Assembly: GCA_030411725.1 (NCBI GenBank)
Contig: MU839827.1
Location: 3,851,027-3,915,026 of the forward strand
Origin: Echria macrotheca
Lineage: Eukaryota; Ascomycota; Sordariomycetes; Sordariales; Schizotheciaceae
Direction: 5' to 3'
Length of the DNA: 64,000 nt
The notes beneath the pieces are model-generated. The model saw only the letters and a list, made by a program, of their open reading frames with translations, did no database searches and was not told where the DNA came from. Made by a program: the position numbers and the translations under genes. Shown here one piece after another: positions 11,510-23,381 of this stretch (position 1 is the first letter of the stretch; each line of letters begins with the position of its first letter).

Positions 11510-11774
11510 ATGGCAAACCCACAAGAGTTTGTGTTCCAGTTCCCCAGGACACATTCTGGAAAGGTACTGACGATTGACCGACAGTTACCGCCCACTTCCA
11601 CCTCGAACCGAAAAGGACACAACACGACAGGCAAGGCTCGAGAGATACAGATCGGAGCCGGTCCGTGACGGAAACATCCTGGTCGGTGTGTCTGAGCAGC
11701 CACGGCCACCTCAGGAGAGTAGGAACAGAATGGAGGCCAAGCTGGCTGAGATCATGCGGCCATTCGCTCGGTAA
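11510..11774 (+). CDS. Candidate microprotein gene (65 aa), two exons, unknown function
   Basis: The ATG at 11510 is in a near-ideal context (GATACCATGG). Exon 1 is 11510-11563, ending at AAG followed by GTACTG. A 67-bp intron ends at CGACAG (11630). Exon 2 is 11631-11774, closing with TAA. Phase is preserved and the product is 65 aa: MANPQEFVFQFPRTHSGK followed by a charged, Arg/Glu-rich helical tail ending LAEIMRPFAR. No signal peptide, membrane segment or known domain is seen. A TATA-like box lies upstream. The intron's branch site is weak, and without splicing the first frame ends after 50 codons. It is either a small conserved fungal protein or chance. Confidence 0.4.
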
Positions 11775-13927
11775 ATAAAAGAATCCCTTGGAGATGACGA
11801 GTTTCGATAGTTGTTGTCCAAGACCTGCGTCAGAGAGTTCATGACACGCGGCTGGATCTCCGGGTCCGGTAATCACTCTGCATCCAGAGAACGATATAAC
11901 TGTTCAGCCGGGTTATATAGTTAATATCAGAGACTGTTTTGGATAGTGAGATCTGTGAGATAAGCATCCAACACCTTCTCCAGACGAGATCGATAGTGCA
12001 TATGCAATACCGGGTTCCCACAACCGTTCGCTTGATGGTTTGCCGTCGGAGCCTCGTGGGTTCGAGACGCTAAAGAAGTATGCGGGGAATGCTTTGCCGA
12101 GACGCCATAGATTCTCGGAGCAAGAGGCGGAGGTTTCTGATAATATGGCTAACCGGGTTGTGACTTGAGCCGCAGGTAGAAAGGTAGAAACTTGGATGAC
12201 GATTCCCCATCATCTGGGAAAGAGGATATATTCCCGACCGCCTGCACAACCTCCAAGCCACCCGGGATTTCGTACGCTGTGTGGTGAAGCAGTATTCGCA
12301 GCGATACCGAACGGGCTGGGCGAGGTGCCCCTCCGTTGCGAAATTGAGCTGGGGCGGAAGAATCCAGGTGGCCAGACGAGCACACCCCCTTGGATGAAAC
12401 TTTGAGTGGCGGTGAGAGGAGGCTCAAGGAGCAGCACCGAAATCGAATTTTTCAAAGTTCGTGGTGGATAATGTGGGAGACTTCGGAAAATATGGTTCTT
12501 CAAAGAAGAAGAAAGACGGAAAAAATAGATACAAAATGAGAGAGAGGCGGAGATGCTGGATTGGGATGCCCCGACTTGCCCGACAACAGCCTTCACCGAC
12601 AACTCAGACCAGACATGTCCAAGCTGCTGCAGAAGATAACCACGTCTCGGACCGGTAACCATTGACAGGCCATCATCCGATCTCGATTGCTAATTTAGAT
12701 ATGACAAACTCGATATGGCGCTTTGTCACGTCTGGCGCACAGCCCTGGAGGACGGGTAGGACCCGGGCAAGACTCATCTGATGTTCGGGATCCGTTTCCG
12801 CGGCTTCAAGGCGAGGCTGAGTGTGTGTGGTTGCAGAGGAAAATAAGGTAACAAGGTAACAAGGTAACAATGGCACGAGACAAGACGGATGACGCCTTCC
12901 CCACTGTACACGGGCACACGGGTTGACTTCGGGACTCCAAAATTCCCGGCGACTGTGGAGAAGTTGTCACCCCGGCAGACCGGGCCGGCGGGTGATCCTC
13001 GGCACCCACGGGTTCCGCCTCCTTCCTCTCCGTCATGCCGCCAGGGAGGGAAGGAGGAACCGGCCATGACACCAATGAAATCCTCCGCTGAAGCAAAGCG
13101 ACGCGGAGAGATGCCGCTACCCGGGCCCGATAGTCGGCAGCCCAGCGCTCCTGCTGTGCAAAAAAGAAGATCAGAGATAGCGCCACCAATGAGATGAGAT
13201 CTGGGGAGGTTGACATCCCCCATTCCCGCGACGGCTCCTTCCCTCATAATCGACGTTCCAAACTTCTACGGGCACGTGAACGACATCCGGGTCCGGGAAC
13301 CGGGCCATTACTGACCGACTTCCCTAACAAAAGCAGCTTGCCCAGGCTTGCCTTTACCTTGCAGGAAACTAACCATGTAGGATAACCTTAGCTTGCCTAG
13401 CTTGAATGCCGTACCAAGCTGCGGTATGTTGAAAGGATCCAACCTCGTTCCCGTTACGGAGTCTCCGACTTTGTTCACGTAGCAATTCCTCCGTCACCGC
13501 TTAATCCTCGGGTCTTTCCTCTGTTGGCGCCCCCGCCCCCTTGATGAGTCCATCCACACATCCTCCCGCGTTCTTTTCTTGACATACCTTACCCGCCCTT
13601 CAGAGTGGACCACGACGGGACATATCCGAAGATTACGCGGAGTACGGGCTGCGGTGCGTGTCGTCCGAAATATGTCGACCTCGAGATAGAATGGGTGTGT
13701 CTGGTGATCAGTTCTGGCAGAAAGGAATGTCTACCCAGGTGGAGTACGCCGATATCACGACGTCGGTTTCAGTATAAGACGGGCAGACACGCCCTTCCAA
13801 CCACACAAACAACGAGCACTCCATCACAGCTACAGCTACTCACCCCTTTCTTGGATCATCTCATCTCATCAGTCCTGCTTTCCATACGAATCGCCAACAA
13901 TACCCAGGCACCACGCAGGCCATCAAC
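11775..13927. other. Intergenic, about 2.15 kb
   Basis: No supported gene. Its right end should be the promoter of the MFS gene at 13928. It contains an E-box CACGTG at 13273-13278 and a TATAAG near 13772. A triplicated AAGGTAACA-type motif lies at about 12845-12870. Confidence 0.5.
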
Positions 13928-15396
13928 ATGTCGGCTACACAACCAGCCATGGCCGAGGCCGAGGAAAAACAGTCGGTGTCAACTCTGGTCGATAACACGC
14001 AGCGCGACCCCGAGAAGGCAGGAGAGTTGGCCAACGCTACTGACGAGGAGGCGCCAGCCTCGCCTACCGACAACAAGCAGCGGTGGAACGACACACCCAT
14101 CAACATATACCGCTTTCTCAGCACGATTTTCAGCTTCATCTTGTTGGGCATGACAGATGCTGTGATAGGGGCATTGATCCCCTATGTAAGCCGGCTCACA
14201 CTAGAGCGTACCAGGTCACCGACTAACACAACCAGATCGAAACCTACTACCAAATCTCGTACACCTTGGTGTCGTTGCTCTTCCTGTCGCCTTTTGTCGG
14301 CTACCTATTGGCCGCCCTGCTCAACAATCATATCCACCACACCTTGGGACAACGTGGCATTGCCTTCCTCGGTCCTCTCTGCCGTCTGGCTGGCTTCATC
14401 CCGCTCGCATGTCACCCGCCGTATGCAGCCCTTCCCGTCGTCATGCTCTTGACCGGCTTCGGCAACGGCATTGAGGATTCGGCGTGGAATGCCTGGATCG
14501 GCAACATGCATAGTGCGAACGAGCTGTTGGGTCTTTTGCATGGCGCATACGGTCTCGGGGCTACTATCGGCCCACTCATCGGCACGGCGATGGTGACGAA
14601 GGGAGCCCTGCCCTGGTATTCCTTCTTTTATCTCATGATCGGCCTCGACAGCGTGGCTCTCGTCCTCATGACTTCGGCATTCTGGCGCGCAACGGCCGCC
14701 GTCCACCGGGCGTCCCTCGCCAGCTCAGCAGGCCCCGATGGCAAGCGTACTACGACTCGTCGGGTTCTTCGTGAACCCATTACTTGGCTTCTTGCTCTCT
14801 TCCTCCTGGGCTACGTCGGTGCCGAAGTTTCGCTGGGCGGCTGGATCGTCACGTTCATGCTCCGTGTTCGCCATGCTGAACCCTTCATCGCCGGTCTGAC
14901 GGTAACTTTCTTCTGGCTGGGTCTGACTGTGGGACGTGTCGTGCTGGGTTTCATCACGGGCCGCATCGGCGAGAAGCTCGCCATCACCGTCTACCTCCTA
15001 CTCTCGGTCGCGCTCCAGCTGCTTTACTGGCTAGTGCCCAGCTTCGTGGCATCCGCCATCTTCGTCTCCTTCCTCGGCTTCTTCCTCGGACCGCTGTTCC
15101 CCGCAGCCATTGTCGCGGCGACCAAGCTGCTCCCAAACGATTATCACGTATCGGCCATCGGCTTCGCCGCCGCGTTTGGCGGTGGTGGCGCCGCCATCTT
15201 TCCGTTTGCCGTCGGCGCCATTGCCCAGAGCAAGGGTGTGCAGGTGCTCCAGCCTATTGTGTTGGCCATACTAGGTTTCATTCTCTTAACCTGGTGGCTG
15301 ATTCCAGGAGGTTTGAGGAGAGGGGGTCTGGAGCGCGCAAGGGAGAATCAAGAGAAGGTTGGGCAAGAAATCCGGAACCTCTTGGCGAGGCATTAG
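13928..15396 (+). CDS. Major facilitator superfamily transporter, Bsc6 / fucose-permease-like
   Basis: Polytopic membrane transporter of 472 aa. Exons are 13928-14185 and 14236-15396. The 50-bp intron (GTAAGC to ACCAG, with gactaac as branch) joins ALIPY to IETYYQ in phase. Seen: a hydrophilic N-terminus of about 58 residues; about 12 hydrophobic segments; an MFS loop motif between segments 2 and 3 in the HTLGQRG region; FGNGIEDSAWNAWIG and HGAYGLGATIGPLIG, typical of the fungal Bsc6/FHS-like group; and GRVVLGFITGRIGEK as the second-half loop repeat. The substrate is unknown. It converges with the F-box gene, with only 28 bp between stop codons, so the 3' UTRs must overlap or be very short. 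Confidence 0.9.
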
Positions 15397-15424
15397 GCGT
15401 GCAGGCATCAGCCAGCGCTGAGTG

Positions 15425-17261
15425 TTAGTTTGGCCCCGGGAAGCTGAGATCCGTATCGAAGCTCCATGCCATCCAACGATCCTCGAGCGCAAGGACAACA
15501 AAGCCTTCATCTACCCATAACTGTCCCGGCAGCCGTTCCCGGGATAGATTATCAACGTCCCTACCCGCTTGAAGCTCCAGGCAATATCGCGTCTCACTGG
15601 CCAAATAACAACGGATGGAGTCGGGGTGTAGGAAGCCGGATCCGGAACGGATGGCGTTCAAGCTGTTCGGGATACCGCGGTCTATACCCCTGTGTATCGG
15701 CGGCACCCTCCGATCCGGATCGGGATGGCCGGTGGGGTCTGTCGCAACGACCAGATATAGTCTATCCCAGATTATCGAGTGTGGGGGCACAGCTTTGGGT
15801 AATGAAGAACTTTTGCATACGAATAGTTGACCGTCCCACAAGGGATTCGCCAGACGGTCCTCCAAGCTGTTACCTAGTCTGTAGTCATAAGTAATAAATT
15901 CTCCCCGGAAAATATCAAAGCAGATCATTTGGTCGATCAACTCGGGCTCCACTCTGCGGTGTTGGCCCGGCTGGCCGAAGAACGTCTTCGGCATCAGAAC
16001 CAGATATTCTCCATACCGGTTGGCCCGACTGATGCTAAGAAGTGGCCTATCGGCAGACCGTATCGAGGGACAAGCGAGTACGATGGAGCGGCGGTAGACC
16101 CGGTCCTTGAACTCATGGGCCACTAGGCACTGATCTCGGGGAGAAAGAAAGAAGAGCCATAGAACGGAATCATCTAGTGGGTGAAGCAGCGCGTCGTAAT
16201 GGGGGTGCTCGTGAGCACTGGTATGCTCATGAATACGGATGTTGAGTAAATTGCTGATCGGGAGGCCGGGCAGAATGGGAAATTCCCGCGGGCCTTCAAG
16301 TGACTTTATGCCTCGCCCAAAGATCCATTCGTGGGGAAAGATGGATACAGGGCCCCACGAGATGCAGATGCGCTTTCCTGCTGTCCGAACCAGCGCTGCG
16401 TAGTAGGGCAGGGTAACGGTATCGTACTGATGCGTCTCGAGATCCCAGGCATGCCTGTTGGGGAATGTTAGAGGAGCAGTCTCGGCCAGGATGGGCCACC
16501 CACAGCGTCCTTCCCGCCGCCACCACCAACAGTTGATCGCCCAAGGCCACCACCGTTGCCGAAAGCCCGGCCATGGCCAGACCCGGAACGGCATACACGG
16601 TCCGCAGTTTCGTCCTCAGGTTGTCGACGATGACCCAGGGCTGATCCCTGGGCGGGTTCCACGTGACCCTGCTGTTGCTGTATAGTATTCCCATTCTCTC
16701 GATACTGGAATGTTCTTCGTAGCGGGAGCGGTCGTCCAAGAAGCGCATCAGCTCGAAACCTGGCTCCCGGTGGTAGACTGGATCCAGCGGGAACGGCCCG
16801 GGGTATCTGTCTGCCGTGCCAATACCGAACTGGCTGCGGAACCTGCCGGCGCGCCTGAAGCACCGGTCACGCAGCGCCGCGAGGAACATGGGCGTCAGGT
16901 CTGCCTCCCTGGGCTCTACGCCGGCCAGCTTTGCTCTCGCGTTGGCAAAGGGAATGAGGCCCGGGACGAAGCGTTGGCAAAGGGTGCGGACGACGTCTGG
17001 CCGCAGCCACAGCTCTCTCCAGGCTTTGGACACGCGGAGGTAGCCGAGGACGTCGGCGAGGTCGGCGATGGACCCTACCACGAGCATCTGCAGCTCGACG
17101 GGGAGGCTGGGGAGGATGTCCATGCGGAAGTCGACCTTTCCAAGGTCCTTAAGAATCTTGCGGATCTCGTGTCTGCTGAGGGTCGAGATGATCTGGTTGA
17201 GGTGCTCCTGTCGTTGGAGAAAGGGGTTCGATGATGGGTCTTGGCTTGCGGTGGACTCCAT
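15425..17261 (-). CDS. F-box domain protein
   Basis: Probable substrate-recognition subunit of an SCF ubiquitin ligase (inferred from the F-box). Exons are 17261-16504 and 16454-15425, 595 aa. The 49-bp intron (GTGGGT to CCCAACAG, with ctctaac as branch) is needed to join the two frames and gives AAGRTL followed by HAWDLETHQYD. Seen: an F-box-like segment at about residues 47-90 (ILPSLPVELQMLVVG, then LRVSKAWRELW). The remainder is rich in aromatic and basic residues with no clear WD40 or LRR repeats. Such orphan F-box proteins are common in Sordariomycetes and their targets are rarely known. The start is the first ATG of the frame. Confidence 0.85.
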
Positions 17262-17861
17262 GGTTCAAGCTTGGGTAGTTCTGAATCTGAAATCTACTGC
17301 CAGAATCACAGGGTTGTTGGAAGGAGGAGAAAGTTTTCATGCTCGAGAATGAAATTTTATCTAAGCCCTGGACTTGTTGTGTTTGGCTTGTTTGCCCTTT
17401 CAAGTTCCACAGAGGCGCTCGGGATGATTGCTGAGTGGATGGGGAAGTGCCGTCTCGATGGCATCCCTGCTGCAAGCTGCCAGCCTTGGCAGGTGGTTTT
17501 CACCGGACACCTGCCGGCTGCCGCGCTGCGTTTGTGTTCCGCGTTTGTTGGCAGGCAGCGGACCCACTGATCTGACAGCCCCGCGGGGCGGTTATCGGAG
17601 CGAGGGCCACTGATACCAATCACCGACAGCGCTGACGCATCACGACTTTGGCGAAGCCCCCCAGGCTGTCGGCTGATTTTACCTCGGACTGGAAGGCCGT
17701 CATCCAAACCTCCCTTCTGCACATCTGACGGGACCCTCATCACTGCGTGCAGGCAGACGTGACCATGCGAGTGGACATATCTCGTCATCTCCGTCCCAAC
17801 TCACCATCTCCCTGCATTCTCGTCCAGGTCGGGCGTCGTCATTCCCTCCGTCATTGAAACC
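17262..17861. other. Divergent promoter region, 600 bp
   Basis: Shared upstream region of the F-box gene (minus) and the Mch1-like transporter gene (plus). No element was recognised with confidence. Confidence 0.5.
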
Positions 17862-19631
17862 ATGCGCGACCGAACCACGACGGTCGTCGTCCCCGCCGAC
17901 GACGATGACACGACGTCGACCCTCGGCCCCGCGAGCACCGCCTCGTCCGCGTCGATCCGCTCGCTCTCGCCGATTCCGTCTCCCCGATCCCACCGTCTCC
18001 AGAAGCTACGCCGGCGCCAGCGCCTTGTCTCGTTCGCGTCGGCGGTGCTCTCGTCGCTCTGCGCCGGCTCCGTGACGGTCTTCTCGCTCTATGGACATAT
18101 CTTCCAGGAGCGGCTGCACTACTCGCAGTTCCAGGTCAACGGGCTCGCGAGCGCTGCTTCTATTGCCATGTACATCCCCGTGCCGGTGCTGGGGTACATG
18201 TGTGACCGCGTCGGGCCGGCGCCGCTGTCGCTCTTGTCCGGGATATTCTTCGGGGCCGGGTACGGACTTGCGGCGGGGATGTATCAGCGTGCGGTGGCGG
18301 ATGAGGCGGCCGGGGCGGGTAGGGATGGAGGAGCCAGTGGGCGGCTGGCTTATACAGCCATGGTAGCTGCGTTTGTGGCCATCGGCGTCGGGACGTGTTC
18401 GATGTACATGAGCGCAGTCGCGACGTGCGCGAAGAATTTCGGGAAAGGCAAACATCGCGGCCTGGCGCTTGCGGTGCCGATTGCTGCGTTTGGGCTGAGC
18501 GGCATGTGGCAGAGTCAGGTCGGGAGTCGCATCTTTTACGAGCGGCTGGCGGACGGAACCCGTGGGGATGTGGATGTATTCCGCTTCTTCGTTTTTCTTG
18601 CCGTTCTGCTTTTTGTGGTCGGCCTGATTGGAACCGTCGGGCTCAAGATTGTCGATGAGCAGGATCTCATTGACGAGGCTGTCGAGGAGCTGGAGCGGAG
18701 TGGACTGCTAGACGGGAGCGCGCTGTTTACACCCGGGAGAACAGAGAGGGGATACGGCGCGATTGAGCGGTCAGACCCGTTTGACGATGACGACGACGCG
18801 GGGATTCTCGATCCCTCGAAGGACCCCGAGGAGGAGGAGGCTCGTCTGAGGAAGAAGTGGGTGCTGAACGCCGAGACGAGGCGCTTTCTGACGGACCCTA
18901 CCATGTGGTGTTTTGCGCTCGGGTTCTTCTTCATGATCGGGCCGGGCGAGGCGTTTATCAACAACATGGGCACCATCATCAAGACATTGTACCCGCCGAC
19001 GTTACACTACGCGGGTGCGCCCACGTCAGCGGCCACACATGTGTCGATTGTCGGTATCACCAGCACCGTCGTACGGCTGCTCACTGGGTCATTGACCGAC
19101 TGGCTGGCGCCCAGCCCCCAGACGCAGCACGTCCAGATTACCGGCTCAGGGTTTTTACAGAGGAGTCGGTTCTCTGTCTCTCGGGTCGCGTTTCTACTTT
19201 TCTACGCCGGGATTTTGTCTCTGGGCATGGTGTTGCTCGCGTCTGGACTGATTCAGAATCACGGGGAGCGGTTTTGGATCGTCTCTGGGCTGGTGGGAGC
19301 TGGGTATGGAGCTGTGTTTAGTCTCACGCCCATTATTATCACGGTGATCTGGGGTGTTGAGAACTTTGCGACCAACTGGGGGATCGTGGCCATGTTTCCG
19401 GCGTTGGGTGCTACGATCTGGGGACTGGTGTATTCGGCTGTGTATCAAGCGGGAACCAAGGCGGCGGACCCGGGAGTCGGCAATGGGGAAGAGGATTTGT
19501 TTTGTTACGGGGTGGAATGCTACGCGCGAGCATTCTGGGCTATGGCGATCAGCGTGTGGATCGCCGCAGGGCTGGTGTTGTGGGCGTGGAAGGGGAGAAA
19601 CGGGTGGGCACAGCGAGGGATTGTAGTGTAA
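17862..19631 (+). CDS. mch1: MFS monocarboxylate-type transporter, Mch1-like
   Basis: Intronless gene, 589 aa, for a probable vacuolar-membrane transporter of the fungal Mch1 group. Monocarboxylate transport was not demonstrated for yeast Mch1, so the substrate is open. Seen: a Ser/Thr/Asp-rich cytosolic N-terminus (about 55 residues); 12 predicted hydrophobic segments; the signature SLYGHIFQERLHYSQFQVN, then MYIPVPVLGYMCDRVGPAPLSLLSG, matching Mch1-type proteins; and a long acidic central loop containing FDDDDDAG between the two halves. The first ATG of the frame, just after a pyrimidine-rich leader, is used. Its C-terminus is WKGRNGWAQRGIVV. Confidence 0.88.
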   Translation: MRDRTTTVVVPADDDDTTSTLGPASTASSASIRSLSPIPSPRSHRLQKLRRRQRLVSFASAVLSSLCAGSVTVFSLYGHIFQERLHYSQFQVNGLASAASIAMYIPVPVLGYMCDRVGPAPLSLLSGIFFGAGYGLAAGMYQRAVADEAAGAGRDGGASGRLAYTAMVAAFVAIGVGTCSMYMSAVATCAKNFGKGKHRGLALAVPIAAFGLSGMWQSQVGSRIFYERLADGTRGDVDVFRFFVFLAVLLFVVGLIGTVGLKIVDEQDLIDEAVEELERSGLLDGSALFTPGRTERGYGAIERSDPFDDDDDAGILDPSKDPEEEEARLRKKWVLNAETRRFLTDPTMWCFALGFFFMIGPGEAFINNMGTIIKTLYPPTLHYAGAPTSAATHVSIVGITSTVVRLLTGSLTDWLAPSPQTQHVQITGSGFLQRSRFSVSRVAFLLFYAGILSLGMVLLASGLIQNHGERFWIVSGLVGAGYGAVFSLTPIIITVIWGVENFATNWGIVAMFPALGATIWGLVYSAVYQAGTKAADPGVGNGEEDLFCYGVECYARAFWAMAISVWIAAGLVLWAWKGRNGWAQRGIVV

Positions 19632-19926
19632 CTTGGGTACTGTACATGCTCTATGCCTGCGGGTATCGAAATATATTCTTTTGTCTGCCTCCCTGGACAC
19701 CCTGTCCCAATAACTATCTGTGTCGACCTCCTGAGGATATCGATACAGTGTTTGGACAGTACTCGTACCGTGCAGACTTGATCAACAAAATGCATTCAGG
19801 CTCCAATCCACTTTTCACCTCATAACCCACCGGATTGGTCAAAATACCATTTACGTACCTTACTCAACCTTTTTACTTTTGCATTACACCCAGAAGAGAG
19901 GAGCAGTTCCTCATGCCCGTTCCAAG

Positions 19927-22900
19927 ATGACCAACACCAACAACAAGAAAAAAGAAAAGACAAATGCTGCCCCTCCGCAAGGCAAATCAGCCCGGGCCAA
20001 GAAGGCACAAGATGACCAAGTCATGGGTGTACGTTTTTTTTTTTTTTTGGTTCCCAACACACCACCAAAAACAAGAAATACTGAATACTAACAAAGGGGC
20101 ATAGACAAACAACAGCAGCATCGTATCCAAGCGCAGCGTCGAGGTGCTGTATTACCCGTCTGAGCCGCACTTCTTTCGGTTTTTCGTGTCCAAGTATCAG
20201 CAGCGCTCGCCGCTTATTAATCGGGGGTATCACCTTAGGATGCATGTTGTTGATGTTTTGGTGGGGGAGTTTTTGAGGTCTTGTAGGACTGGGAAGAAGA
20301 GGAAGGTTGTTGTGAATTTGGGGTGTGGGAGGTATGTTTCTTTTTCTTTTTCTTCTTCTTTTTGTCGCCCTGTGTGTGTGTGTGTGTGTGTGTGTGTTGG
20401 AAATGGAAAGAAAGGGACGGGAGCTGATTTTGCGGTGTGTGTCTAGTGATGTCCTCCCGTGGCAATGCCTCACGCGCTACGGGGCCGACTGTTCCGCTGG
20501 TCGGGTCAAGTTTGTCGATGTTGATTTCGAGGAGCTGATTCTGAGGAAGAGGGGGGTTGTCGAGGCCACTGCCGAGCTGCATGGGATGTTGAGCGGGATT
20601 CGAAGACGAGAAGAGATCGAGGGGCCGGTGGTGTTTGATTCGGAGGAGTATGCGCAGGTCGGGTGTGACCTGCGACGGCTGGATGTCCTCCGGAAGGGAC
20701 TCGGTCTTGTTTTAGGGGGGGACGAGGAGGTGGGGAGGTGCGAGTTTCTGTTCGTGGCCGAGGTGTCGATTACGTATATGGACACCGAGGGCGCGGATGG
20801 GGTGATTCAATGGGCTTCGGGGATGGGGGCAGAATCGCAGTTCGTGCTGCTGGAGCAGATTCTGCCGGGCGGGGAGGACCATCCGTTTGCGGAGACTATG
20901 TTGGGGCATTTTCGGAAGCTGAATACCGAGTTGAAGTCGGTGACGAAATATTCGACGCTGGGGAGGCAGGTTGAACGGTTCGCGAGCAGGGGGTGGGGGA
21001 CGGTAAAGGCGTGGACGCTTTGGCAGGCTTGGGGGGATGAGTTTTTCTTTGGGGAGGAGGAGAGGAGGAGGTTGGATGAGGTCGAGATGTTTGATGAGTG
21101 GGAGGAGTTTGCGCTTTTCGGGGGGCATTATTGTTTGATCTATGCGACGACAACGGCGGGGTCAGGAGGGGATGGCTCAGGGGTTGTCGAGGCGTATGAG
21201 GCGAGCAGTGGAAATTCTCGGGGGACTGAATTCTCTCTGTCGGTACGGTTCGACGAGTGTCCGGGGCAAAAGGGGCAACGGAGGTTCGGTGCAGCCATGC
21301 TTCTCAGCGAGAAGGATACCACCGAGAAAGAGGAGTTGGTCGTTGTCAATACCCTGGGACTCGGAACGAGAAGTCGCCTGCAGTCGTGCGATGTCTTTCA
21401 CGAGGAGGACAACCACGCCGGTAGGGAGTTGAACTTTGGCGATGGCGGTCCGACGAGCAGGATGTGTCACTCCTTAACTGACCTCGGGGACCATGGTATA
21501 CTACTGACTGGCGGTCGGACGACTCCGGCCGCGCCTCTTGGAGATTGTTGGCTCTTCAACAAGACAACCAAGGCCTGGACTAAGACGCATGAGCTGCCTG
21601 TGCCGCTATTCAGACACTCGGTCGCGGGTCTCGGATCGGGCAAGGTGTTGCTTGCTGGTGGCCGCACGGCGGGAGAAAAGCTTTTCGGCGACTTTCTTGT
21701 GTTCCATCCTAAGCAAGGATGGATAACCTGCGAGGTTGCCGACGGGTGCACACCGGCTGCGGTGTATGGTGCAGCACTTGCCGTTGAGAAGGCTGATGCT
21801 TCCGGTTCCAACAAACTTCGGGGTGTTTACATAGGCGGTTTGCGAGACGGGGTCATCGTCGATCAGATACTCAGGTGGGAGGTGGATATTTCAGATGTCC
21901 AGGTACGTCTGAGCAAGGCTTGATCTGTTTATGGGTCTCACTAATACCGACCAGAAACCCGTTATTCGATTTACGGAACCAACCCCTCCCGTTGGAGAGG
22001 GCAGCAGACAATACCGTCACCTTCTTACAAGGTTTGGGGCCACTTGCTTCTACCAGGAAAACAACCTCATCGTCATGGGCGGTGTCGCCCGCGACCACCT
22101 CCTGCACGAGCGGGACGAGATACTTGTCTGTTCCTCCGAGGATCTCACACCCAGGAGATTCTCTAGCCCATCTAGTAGCAGCTCTAGATCATGTCCTCGC
22201 CCGTTGCTTGTCGGCCACTCCGCTGTCTCCCTCCCCGACGGCCGGATCGTGACCGTCGGGGGCGGAGCGACCTGTTTCTCGATGGGAACATTCTGGAATA
22301 AGGGCGTGTTTACGTTTCGTGTTGGGGACAGGCTCGACTCCTGCAAGAGCTGGGTCCACGAGAAGTCTATCGATATTATTCCCGGAGAGAGGGTAATCCC
22401 AATACGGAAAAATCCGGATGCTCGAGCTGAGGTAAAACCTATACCCCGAGTGAGGATAGAAAAAGGCGACGAGTTTACCAAGGTGCTCGGCAAGAGGCAA
22501 CCGGTAGTCATCGAAGGCATGGACTTGGGAGCCTGCCTCCAGAGCTGGACTTTGGATTACCTGACCGAAAAGATTGGAAGCGGCCGAAAGGTATACCATT
22601 CCAACATCCGACGAGGACTACGCTGACAGAAGAACAGGTCGTCATCCACGACTCGGCAACCCAAGCCATGAACTTCGCCACAAAGAACTTCCGCTATGTA
22701 ACAACCACCTTTGGCGAATTTGCTGAGAGAGTCAAGAATGGAGACAGTATTTACCTTAGGGCCCTGTCGGAAGACAAGCCGTCTGAGAAGCCGGCACTCC
22801 TTGCGGAAGACTTCCCTTTCTTGGCCGCCGACTTCGTGCTGCCGCCACAACTTTCCCAGGTCACCGAGAATCTCTTCAGCTCCGTGCTCCGCATGTCTGG

Positions 22901-23381
22901 GCCGGTCAACATGTGGCTGCACTACGATGTCATGGCAAACATCTACTGCCAGATCGGCGGCACCAAGCGCATGGTCCTCTTCCCGCCCTCCGACGTCGAC
23001 CAGCTGTCGTTTGCGCCGGGCGCATCGAGCTCCAGTATCGACGTCTTTGCGTCCCTCGACTCGCCAGATCTGACTCAGACACATCTGCAAGAATGCATTC
23101 TCACCCCCGGGGACGTTCTTTTCCTGCCACCGCTGTGGCTGCACACGGCCACGCCCATCTCGGACGCCAGCGTTGCCGTCAACGTCTTCTTCAAGGATCT
23201 CGATGCGAGCTCCTATGCAGCAGGCCGGGATGTCTATGGGAACCGCGATCTGGCCGCTTACGAAAAGGGGCGGTTGGATGTTGCGCGGGTTGCGAACAGC
23301 TTTAAGAAGCTACCGGCCGATGCGAGGGAGTTTTATATCCTCAGACTGGCTGATGAGCTCCGACGGATGGCTCGAGGTTAA
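19927..23381 (+). CDS. ppm2: tRNA wybutosine-synthesising protein 4 (Tyw4/Ppm2)
   Basis: SAM-dependent enzyme that methylates and methoxycarbonylates the wybutosine precursor at position 37 of tRNA-Phe (family knowledge). Five exons: 19927-20028, 20105-20331, 20447-21902, 21955-22590 and 22638-23381, 1054 aa. All introns are GT-AG and in phase. Domains seen: leucine-carboxyl-methyltransferase-like fold at about residues 35-330, with the SAM motif LGCGSD (about 106-111) built across the exon 2/3 junction and an acidic VKFVDVDF strand; Kelch-like repeats in the middle (ILLTGGRTT, VLLAGGRTA, IVTVGGGAT); and a C-terminal JmjC/cupin domain with HYDV and LWLHTATP, consistent with the HxD...H iron ligands. 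The first 34 residues are Lys-rich. Length and order match fungal Tyw4. Confidence 0.94.
20371..20397 (+). repeat. (TG)n microsatellite inside an intron
   Basis: About 13 TG units within the second intron (20332-20446) of the TYW4 gene, preceded by a T-rich tract. Its length is likely to vary between strains. Confidence 0.9.

Noticed and set aside
12045..12065. GTGGGTTCGAGACGC resembling a tRNA T-loop/B-box
   Set aside because: No matching acceptor or anticodon stems could be formed around it.
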